64,000 nucleotides of DNA, from the NCBI GenBank assembly GCA_949126835.1, contig OX421497.1:41996226-42060225 (forward strand), in the 5' to 3' direction. Shown here piece after piece: positions 24,000-34,396 of this stretch. Position numbers and translations under genes: made by a program. Position 1 is the stretch's first letter, and every line of letters starts with the position of its first letter. The notes under the pieces are model-generated. The model made no database searches. It saw nothing but the letters and a program-made list of their open reading frames with translations, and was not told where the DNA came from. This DNA comes from Anisus vortex (lineage: Eukaryota; Mollusca; Gastropoda; Planorbidae).

Positions 24000-26756
24000 A
24001 CATAGTAGAAAAAAAACTTATGAAAGTCCATATGTTTTACTAACATTTGCTAAAGAAAGCTACCGGTAGATATTTTATCAGCTGTTGAAAATCATAGAAC
24101 CGGTTTAATTAAAGCAAAGTTAGTTTTTATTTAACCAGAGAGGGTTGTGTCATCTGTTGGGTGAATTTGTATGATATGCAAAACTCACACCACTTTCTAA
24201 GCATCTCTTTAGGCAGGTTTCGCGATTAATTTCAGGAGTTCCCATTTTTTATGTTTGTTTGTTTTTAAAAGGTTAAGCTATATTATAGTATTATATGTCA
24301 TTTTAAAACCTAAAAGCCCAGAAATCCAAATATGGCACTTATAAAGTCAGCTTTTATTCCAATATCTTATAATTAATAGTTTAAAAATCAGGAAAGCCTG
24401 TAACTGTATATCAAGAATTTGCCAAGGCTACAAAATGAGACTAAAAAAGAGCAAAATAGCATTAAAACACATAATATTGTTAAAATGAATATTTTTATGA
24501 CAAATAAACTCTCAAAACGTCAAAATATCAGTGTTTGTATTGTGTTTTATTATTATTTTTACAATAAAACGTGATTTAGCACTTGGGTGTCATAATGTCT
24601 AGAAGTAACAAAGTCGGCACCATACTATAAAAATGGCGGCTATCGTGGACGTTAACAAAGCGTGTGAGTTAAAAGCGAAACAAAGGGATTTTTTACGTTT
24701 CAACCACAATAGTTTGCGTAAATTTAGTTTAAAACTATAAATAATAGTATTTTGTTGCCGTAGATGGTACACAAACAGCCAGAAATCGGAAAATAAATGT
24801 GTAAATAGTGTTTTAGAAAACACTTTTTCGATCATACGTTACAAAACGCACACGTTACCAACAGAGATGAGTAAAAAAATTTAAAAAAATACAAATCATC
24901 TTTTTACGAACTCAAAAAGTGCATCAAATGGAATTTTTAAGCTTTCCGATTGGATTTACATAAAAAATTCACACGTGTTCATTTAAATTGACCGTAATCT
25001 TGAATCTTGTTTTTGCAGCGTGCATTACATTTTGCGGACAGAAGCCTTTTTTTTAACAATCGATTTTCATTTATTTACTAATAAAATGAATTCTTTGGGT
25101 AAATATTTAAAACAAACATTGTTTTTATGAAAAGAAATATTTTTCTGGTTAAAATTAAAAGAGTTTTACAAAATTACATAGATCAATTTTATTTTAGATA
25201 TAGTTTTAGAATTAGTCTCGGTGACGAAAAAAATGTCTGATGTGCCGTAAAAATTTGGGCTTTTTAAAACACAAGTTTTTTTCAAAAGAAAAACATTTTT
25301 TTTTGCTTCTAATGGTGGCCTAGGGAAAATTAACATGTTTATGAATGTTAAACATTTAAACAAACTTTATATTTCAGCTTTAATCTTTCCTGGTAAGTGA
25401 TTTTTAAATGTAGGCCTATACAAAAAATCGGGAAATGGTGTCTACTGTCTGTCGATTATGTAACGTTCAAGGGTGTTTAAATTAATATCAAAAACAAAAA
25501 AACTTTAATTAAAACATACAACACTGATGTAGCTGATACTTTATGGACACATAAACACATACAAGTAAAAAAACATCATTTTGTATCAACAATTTTTATT
25601 TTTTAAATAAACAATAAAGCTTCATCATTTGTTGGCCATTTTGTGAAACCTGCCACTAGCTGAAAAGTGACAGTTTATGATGAAGCTATAGAATGGTCAA
25701 GGTAATTTTCGTGTGTGAAGTGAGGATTCTATCTGTTTTGATGGTGCGGTGACCATCAACCTCGAGATCTTTTACCATAAGGTAAAGGGGAGATAAGTGG
25801 TGAGGAGAAAAAGATATACATCTTTTACGCCGTCCGGAATATAGACATACAGTGAGGGGGAGATATATGGGTGGTTGACATGGTGTCAAACACACAGTTT
25901 ATTAGCCCATATGGAAGGGAGGAGTATAAAAGGATTTAAAAAAATAGTAAACTTACAATCTATTTTGAAGTAAAGATGGGGAGATAATTTGTGACAATGA
26001 GCAAGAAGGAAAAAATATTAACTGACCTCATATTGTGTGTGTTTAGTCTATTACTATTAGTAGTCTATTAGTAAGTAGGCCTATATTACGTTTATTGCAT
26101 GCAATAAGTTATAAGTTTGATAGAAACCATCTCCATACAATTGATACAAATTGCCCTACCAAAAATCAGTTGCTACGATTGCAGAAATAACTCACATAAT
26201 ATTACATTACAATGATTAAATTAACTCATTAAAGACCAAGTGAAGAGGTTTTTCTCAAAGGAACGAGATTTGGAATATCCTCATACGGCAGTGACGTCAG
26301 AGAAAGAAAACAAATAAACAAAATTCGACGCTATAAATCTATATTTAACCATTTTGTTAAAAATAAGAACCGGGAAAAGATTCAAAACATGTGGCAATAG
26401 ATTCAAAACACGTGACAATATTCATTTTTCCTAGTCTAAATTCTTTCTCTTACGTCACTTTCCTATGTTGCCGGAAATAAAATCATCTCAAATGGCTACG
26501 AGATTTGGATTTGTCCTCCAAAAAACACACACATTTAAGTGCAAATATTGAACTAATTACTTAAAAGTTATGTTTGATATTTTGTTTAAATGATTTTTAT
26601 TAACATTCAGATACTGAATACACTATTTACTATCAAAATCTAATGTTATCTAAATTTTGATAAAAAGCTCTTCACTTGGTCTTTAACATTCATTTAAAAA
26701 TGCATATGGGCATAGTCTAGGCTACTATTACTAAAGAGTAGGGCCTACTAAAGAGG
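24000..26756. other. Intergenic or CNK first-intron sequence
   Basis: AT-rich. No exon completing the CNK SAM domain was found. A plus-strand ATGGCGGCTATC at 24632 leads to a good donor GTGAGT, a possible isolated first exon. Nothing else supports a gene. Confidence 0.4.
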
Positions 26757-26885
26757 GGCCAGCTGGTCCTGTGGTTAGTTCACTGGACTGTCAACAAACA
26801 CATCTCGGGTTCTATCCCTGTCAAATGTCTGTAAACTTATAAAGTACAAGCCGTTATGTGCCCGGTCCTCCGAACCGGCTAAAAG
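26757..26885 (+). mobile_element. tRNA-headed SINE, head region
   Basis: CTGTGGTTAGTTCACTGGAC carries an A-box-like element and CTCGGGTTCTATCCCTGTC a B-box-like one, correctly spaced for a tRNA-derived pol III promoter. The head is the same sequence that is tandemly amplified at 45585-45935 on the opposite strand. Confidence 0.65.
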
Positions 26886-28600
26886 TTATGTTTACATACA
26901 CTCTAACTACTCAGGCAGTTATAATGAGATTGCCCGCATGACCTACGACACGAATTTAAACGTGAGGTAATTTTTTTTTTGCCCGCTACAACATGAATTA
27001 CCCGTTAAAATCATTACTCATCACCCATTATAACAATTACAAAATTGCCCGCTATAAATTACGACGCAAATTAAAACATGAATATATTTTGTTCTATTCA
27101 TTGATTAAGAACATTCGACAGTACTTTTATTTTTTTTTAATGATTGTTTGATATATTTTTTTTACGACAAACATTAAGTCGCAGACCTATGTTGTGTTGT
27201 TTTTGTTTATTTGCTATTTATTTATTTATTGTTGCTTTGGAAGCAAACTTAGAATTAAATTTTCTATTCAACATGTAAATCAATAACAAATGAAACCATT
27301 ATGAAATAATGTTTATAAAACGTATACGACACGAATTAAAACTTTAAAAATTTAGTTCCGGCAATTTGAACATTGCCCGGTAATTTAAACATTGCCCGGT
27401 AATTTAAACATTGCCCGGTATTATAAACATTGCCCGGTATTATAAACATTGCCCGGTAATTTAAACATTGCCCGGTAATTTAAACATTGCCCGGTTATTT
27501 AAACATTGCCCGGTATTATAAACATTGCCCGGTATTATAAACATTGCCCGGTAATTTAAACATTGCCCGGTAATTTAAACATTGCCTGGTATTATAAACA
27601 TTGCCCGGTATTATAAACATTGCCCGGTAATTTAAACATTGCCCGGTAATTTAAACAATGGCCGTTACCTAGGCGATAAGCCTAAAGGTGCCCAGTTCTC
27701 GGAACTGGATAAAAAAACCCATGGAGTTATAAACAATAGTCTTAAGCGGGGATAAAGTATTTTCCGGTAACTTATACCATTTAAATATTGCATTCCACAA
27801 ATAACGACGCAAATTAAAACACAATTTTGTTCCCTTCTTAAACGCATAAATACGCAAAATTTGATGACGCCATAAAATTATAAGCTTAAATATAGAGTGT
27901 AACCAGGACCACTGCGTTTAAATAAGCTTAGTAAGGCGTCGGTATTACTTCCCGAAACAGAAAAAAAAATGCTAAATCTATTTGCTTTGTCCTATGTTTG
28001 TAAAGTTTTAAATTATTAATTAGCTTTAAGTCATGTATTCACAGTGTAAAGTATTAAAGTAGTGATAGATTAAGAAAATCAACTACAGTATTGGTAGTGT
28101 AAAGAATTTATGTTGTTTACGGCACGTAGACAATTTAAACATGAAGAAAATTTGTTCCCGTCATTGAGTTGAGATAATAAAATCCATGCACATAGTTTGA
28201 TGACGTCAATTTAAACATGAATGAAAAATGTCCCTTCATTGCTATAAAATCCATGCGTAAAGATTGATGACGTCATAAAAATAATCTCAGCGCATCCTTT
28301 TTTTTTTCTAACTTTGTGACGAAAAACTATAAAAAGTTGAACTGGCAAAGACAATGTGAATCAAAAGTTGTGTTTTTTTCGCGTTTTTTGACCAAACTGA
28401 CCACTGCGGTCATTTTAATTTTTTTAAAACCTTGACAGTGTTCACCGCCGTAACGCAAAGAATATTTGTAGCAAATTTCACGTTTTTATGTCCAGTATTT
28501 AAAAAGATTATGCGGTATGTACATACCCAGCCAGCCAGCCAGCCACATACATACATATTCCTTTTGAGATTTATATATATATATGATAATAAAGAGTAGG
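26880..28600. repeat. Unclassified dispersed repeat region around the 19-bp satellite
   Basis: Recurring pieces ACGACGCAAATTAAAACA, AATTTAAACATGAA, TTTGTTCCC and GATGACGTCA at 26940-27070, 27780-27860 and 28120-28280. It ends with (CAGC)n/(ATAC)n and a TATATATATA run at 28535-28583. No coding potential; consistent with one long interspersed element broken by satellite growth. Confidence 0.5.
27366..27668. repeat. 19-bp satellite, about 16 copies, in A-A-B-B order
   Basis: Unit ACATTGCCCGGTAATTTAA (A) or ACATTGCCCGGTATTATAA (B). The order runs A A B B A A A' B B A A B B A A, so pairs alternate. Adjacent to a dispersed repeat rich in GCCCGC and AATTTAAACATGAA. Confidence 0.92.
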
Positions 28601-30472
28601 CCTAATACTAATACTACTAATATAATAGTAATGTAAATAATGTGGGCTATGCAATATATTTCTTATCATTTTATATTTTATAAATTTATAGCCTACAGTA
28701 CTACACACACGACTACAGTCCAACAGGTCAATATCAATAATATGTGACATAGTGAATGTGGAAATAACGGACACCTGGCCTGGCAGCCTTAGCCGAGGCT
28801 TAGCCTTAGGCAATAGATGTCGTTGTTATTGTCAGTTATGTCAATAAGAAACTATAATTATAATGTGAATAACACTGTATGTGACATGTCCTGATAGGAC
28901 TGTGACTGAGTCCTGACCTGAGCCTGAGTCGTGTCTTTAGAGACTTTACACTTACACTTTCTTTACAGTTACTTTCTTTGATTTGACTCAAACTCAAACT
29001 CAATGACTGTTATTTACTTTGACTTTGTCATTATTTTTTTATTACGTCGCACAATATTACTTTTATTACATATTATTATGTTAAATCATTTTTTTTTAGT
29101 ATTTATTAATGTATGCTTAAATAGAAAGTAAACAACCTTTAAGCCATTTAGCTACGTCATGCTCATCCCAATTTTCGAACTGAATTAATGCAAAGTACGC
29201 CATATTTGTTTTGTTTTGATTGTAAAGTGTAAGGCCTAAGGGGAGGTAAATATTATAAGTGTCTAATTTTCATTATTGCTTCCCCTGATAGTAAAATGCT
29301 GCCAAATAAACAATTTAGTTTGGGGGGGGGGGCGTTTATCGGTTCTCTTATATTTTAAAATGTTGGTAGTTCTAATTTGTAAACGTTTACATACTAAAAC
29401 GGACCCCTGGACCTGACCTCCATCACTGCCCCTACTGTGCCGTCTTTCAAATCGCCACTGAAGGGCTGGACTAAAAACCTAAAGTGACACTCTGTCATCT
29501 GTTTGTAATTGTTGTTTGTGATGTTTTTTTTATTTTATGTGTAGTTAAATTGTGGACTCTTTCCTCTAAGGGGGGGGGGCAAAATTTCGCCTAAAAATTT
29601 AGGGCAGGAGAAGCAGCGTTCACCGATTTTTTTTATATAAATAGTCACAAAACCTAGTGAATATCCCCATGGATCCAAATGATCTAAAAGGTTACTTTAT
29701 TATTATTAATAGTATTAAAGTTACAGCAAAAATGTCAATAAAATGGATCCATACTTTAAAAAAATAAATTTACTAATCGACTTTACTATCCTAGCTTAAT
29801 AAATTTGGGGTTTTATGTTTTCATTACCTTTTCAATTCATAATTTTACTAATTACTATGAGGTACTTAGATGTCCACCCATTACATTTTGCATGATGGCT
29901 TGAATTTATCAGCTAGGAATTGAGGAGTCTTAATTAGGTGTGACCTTTTGAACTATAATGTTCGTGAACTTCCGGCGCACTTCCCTAAACATACGTTAAA
30001 TTATCTTTTCGGTTGTTTCAAGTATATTTTTTGATGGTGCTTCATGAGTGCTTGCCAATTCATTTAAAAATTCATTTAAAAATCAGCCTACAGTTATGGT
30101 GTATAAGAAATGTACTACTACAAGAAAATTTACGAGGAATCCATTTTAAACACTAACTAAAAGTGAGTAGGCCTATGCGATGTAATAATTAATAGACGTA
30201 TTAGTCGCATTGAATTAAATTAGGCTATATTTTTTTTTAAACTAGTATACACTTAGGCTCGTACTCTTCTCTTAGCCTACTTAGAGTAAACTTAACTTCA
30301 ATACTTTAAATAGGTATGCGGTATGCCTAAGAAAATAAAGCTTAGGCTCATTACTTAATATGTTCCACGGTGTAGGCCTACAGCCTGTTTTATTAATTTT
30401 AAATTATTACAAAACAAAACTAATTATATATATATTCGACGTAGTTCATGTTTTCGTGTTTACAATTTACAA
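28601..30472. other. No gene seen
   Basis: AT-rich with G runs at 29321-29332 and 29570-29579. Near 30130-30180 is a diverged copy of the YqaJ exon 1 end and donor (ACGAGGAAT...AGTGAGTAGGCCTATGC). Confidence 0.5.
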
Positions 30473-33400
30473 ATGGCAACCGTTGGCGAAGTTGAAATTG
30501 AAACCCGAGATTTGCGAATAGTTCCTGAAATAACATTCACAGATGTTGAGCATTATATTACTACAGCAACATCAAGCTCAGGCAAGTTAGAAAAAAACAA
30601 AGGATACAAATATTTTTGCGAGGAATATGTTTTTAATATTAAAAGTGAGTAGGCCTATGCCATTAAACTTAAATGTTTAAAATTAAAGTTTATTTATTAT
30701 GTTAATTATATTATACAATTTATATGCCTACTTAGGCATACTATTAATATTAATAAATTAATAGTATGAGACTATGTGTTAATAAGATATGCGTATGTTA
30801 CATTTATTTCTTATCTCAAGTTCAAAACAGTGAGTAGGCTACTCAAATTAATATGCTAATAATGAAGTTATATCGTACACCAATCATTTATAATTATTTT
30901 ACTCTCCCTACATTAGCCTACTAACTACTATTATAAATTGTTAAAAAGAAAGTATGATTTTAATCCCTAGGCCTAATACTTGTAAGACTAATACCAAAAA
31001 ATGGGATAAGATGACCAAGAGGCAGGGTGATCAGGGTGTTTAACTGACTTACCGGGTATTTAGGATGTAGATGAGTCTACCCAGCTCTGAGAAAGTATAG
31101 AGGCATTCCGATGGCCACCAAATGTTTATTTATGTCATGACCACTTACACTTCTGAACAGGCCATATGTTTCAAATATGTAATGACTTGATACCGATACA
31201 TTTAAAATACTGGTACCAAATAAGGATAGACAATGGTATAGAAGTATTTTAATTTATGGTATTTCATATTTATATATATTTTTAATATATTCTACCCTTC
31301 TATTTATATATATATATAAATATATATATACACCTGTATATTATTATTACATGAACATTTATTTAAATTAATTTCTCTTTCAGCAACGCAAGTAAACGAT
31401 GGATGTAAAATATCCGGAAAATGCCACAGATCTATGAGAAAAAATGAATCACCACACAATGTACTGGTAAGGGATCATAGGGAATCACAAAATTTTTAAT
31501 ATTAAAAATTAATTAATAGGATATGATATATTGTTTAAAATCATAATAAATATTTATAATTTTATATTTTTATGAAATATACAATAGATCTTATGAAATT
31601 AATACTATTTTAAAAACCTTAAGTATAGATATTATTGAATTTATTTTATAGGTTTCAATTACATCTGAAAAGAAATTTCTTCATGGTCACTGCTCGTGTG
31701 CCAATGGTCTATCGGGTTCATGTGGGCATGTGACAGCTATTTTGTATAAAATTGCTGATTTCAAAAAGAGAAATATGGAATTTATTCCATATGTGAGTAT
31801 TGAAAACAAAATTATTACACTATATGTTATCAGGTATTAAAACAAAATCTTTTATAAATGATTTTATATTTATTAAAATATACAACAACATTTTTGAATA
31901 CAAAATGCATACACAGTATTATACATTTTTAATCATTGTAAGTTGTATTGAACAGGTTATTTTGGCAAAATTCATAATTTGTATTAAACATATATTTCAT
32001 ACTTTGCATTTGTATTTCATGCAATCATGTTAACATTTTAAAAATATTTCAAAATTCTCAATCTTCAAAATCTTTCATATTTATTATAAACATTAAATAT
32101 CAATTGTAACAGCATACTTTCTATAAAATTATATTTTAACTCATTGCAGGATATTGCTAAAACAAGCATACGGCAAACCTGGCATGAGCCTAGGGGTGAG
32201 AAAATTTTAGGACAACCTTTACAAGATATTTCATTTGTAGGATTCACTTCCGGTAAAAAAGAGAAACAATGGACATTGGAATCATCATTGTACAATCCAA
32301 TTTTGCAACCTCTGAATCCTGCATCAGAATTGGCAGAGACATTAAAAGATTGCAACAATATGTTTTCTTTTGCACTCAGCAAAGAAAAAGTTGATACTGT
32401 GAAGACAACAATGGGAAACTTTCCCAAAGGTAGTCCACTTAGCTACCAGCTAAAAAAAGAGACATCGATTTGTAATATACATGTGCCACCAGCTTTTCCA
32501 AAATTTCCCATAAAAAATGTAATGGACAATTATTTATTGTCGACGGCTTTGACTAGAATACAGCAAGAAAAACTACTATCTCTTCAAATGACTACTTCTG
32601 AATCAATCACACTAGAATTTGAAACACAACTACAGGCCATGGACCCTAGATGGCACAAACTGAGGCAGCACAGAATAACTGCATCCGTAGTTGGGGATGT
32701 TGCAAAAAGAAAAGATAGTAAGCATTTTTATATTAAATGTAATGGTTTATAATAATAATATACTTTTCAGCTATTTATATTTGTAATCAATGAACATTAC
32801 GTATGTATAGGTTATCTTACATATTAATAAAATTACATTAATTTTCAGATTTTGACAAACTTGCAATGAGACTAAAAACTGAACGTCATGTTAGTACAAA
32901 AGCTATGAAAAATGGTATAGCCAATGAGCCATTTGCAGCAGATTCTTACAATAAGGTAACACAATAATAATTAAATTATTATAAAAATTAATAAAAAATA
33001 TACATATTATACATTACATTATACATGTTTTTAAAATTAATATAAAATTCCTATAATAATTTACCATTATTATCTTATATAATACATTACAAACGCTACT
33101 TCTATAATTTAGATTATTGCGTCCTAAGCTCATCTGAGATGAGTCTTGTATCTTTATAAATCTTTTACATAATGTAAAGTTACAGGCAACCCATTTGGTG
33201 CACAAATCACACGATGGACGAAATATTACTTAAATGTATTTGTTATCGCATTATAGATAAGGAAATTGTTTTTATATTTATGTTAATATGAACATTGCAT
33301 TAGACTCTCTTATATGGTTGCATTGTTAAATTACATTTTCATGTTCTTATGTATTATTAATACTTTATTCTTTGTCTTTCTATTCTATCCTCTATTGTTT

Positions 33401-33923
33401 ATAGGTTCATTGATATGACTAATGTTGTTACTCTTGTTAGTTGGTAATATTCACTATTTAAAATAATAATTACCATAATTTTATTTCTTACAAATTTAAA
33501 ATATTGTTTTATTAAATAATATTATTTCATCAATAGCTGATGGGAGAATCAGTCAATATTTATAGATCTGGTGTTGTCATTCACCCAACAGTATACTGGA
33601 TGGCAGCAACACCTGACAGAAAAGTTTATGACCCCTCAGCAGTACCACCATATGGTTTGCTGGAGATAAAATGTCCATACCAAAAAAATAGCTTAGATGA
33701 TTTAAAATATTTGCAAAAAAATGAAAATGGATTCAAGTTGAAAATAGTGCACAACTATTACTACCAAGTACAGATGCAGATGGCTGTAACAGGAACAGAT
33801 TGGTGTGATTTTTTCGTATGGGATCCAAAGTTTCAACATTTAGAAAGAATACATTTTGATTTACATTTTTGGAATGATGTCAGAAAAAAAGTAGACATTT
33901 TTTATTTTAATTATTTTCTGTAA
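30473..33923 (+). CDS. SWIM zinc finger + YqaJ-type exonuclease protein of the transposon (six exons, intact)
   Basis: Exons 30473-30644, 31384-31466, 31652-31792, 32150-32717, 32849-32955, 33537-33923 join in phase (AG/GT borders throughout) to 485 residues with no stop or frameshift. Residues 99-111 form a SWIM zinc finger, CxC...CxH (HCSCANGLSGSCGH). A YqaJ/lambda-exonuclease-like domain of the PD-(D/E)xK fold follows: HRITAS near residue 305, NGIANEPFA, the metal-binding Asp in ATPDRKVYDP (Asp384), the catalytic LLEIKCPY (Glu400, Lys402), and the QVQMQMAVTG helix. All motifs expected of an active 5'-3' exonuclease are present. Its role in transposition is not established; end processing or repair is the natural guess. 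The start codon is the first ATG of a 57-codon first exon. Intron 5 carries a LINE 3' end in reverse. Confidence 0.88.
33060..33430 (-). mobile_element. LINE 3' tail inserted in the YqaJ gene intron 5
   Basis: Reverse-orientation copy of the 40110-40645 LINE tail, diverged: TTGCGTCCTAAGCTCATCTG, then the GGCAACCCATT block. The splice sites of the surrounding intron (32956-33536) remain intact. Confidence 0.68.
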
Positions 33924-34396
33924 TGGTATTCCATGTTGATTTCAATATTTATTTCATATATTGACTTTTATGAAACCTCATTACATGGTAATTCAAATCA
34001 ATTGAAATCAGTAGTCAAATGTGTGAATTGACAAAATTCTATAATACAATATTCTTTTCAATTTAATATTACAATAATAAAAAGTTTAAGTGAGGTTGTA
34101 ATGTATGGTTTTAATCCATAACAATGAATTAACATAATGTTACAATTTCTTTTTCATAAGGAAATACGACTACTGTACATTGTGCTAACCACACAATCAC
34201 CTAATATAAGGTGCCTACACAAACTAAATAAAGGTGCCTCAACTGCCTTATGATCAATTATATTAGAAATGAAAATTTGTTATATATCAAAGGAATCATT
34301 TTTAAGTTCCAATTAATAGTACCCTTTTATTTATAAAAGTAATTGACATAGCTAAATGGTAATACCTTTATTGAATTAATAACATTCATTTATTAA

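Noticed and set aside
24181..24246. Minus-strand ATG stretch ending in GTGAGT as a CNK first exon
   Set aside because: Joined to the SAM exon it gives K-W-C-L-D-D, two residues short of the W-x-x-G-L-D-D pattern, and a stop precedes it closely.
26757..26830. Functional tRNA gene
   Set aside because: Has A- and B-box-like segments but no proper cloverleaf, and the same head occurs in other SINE copies.
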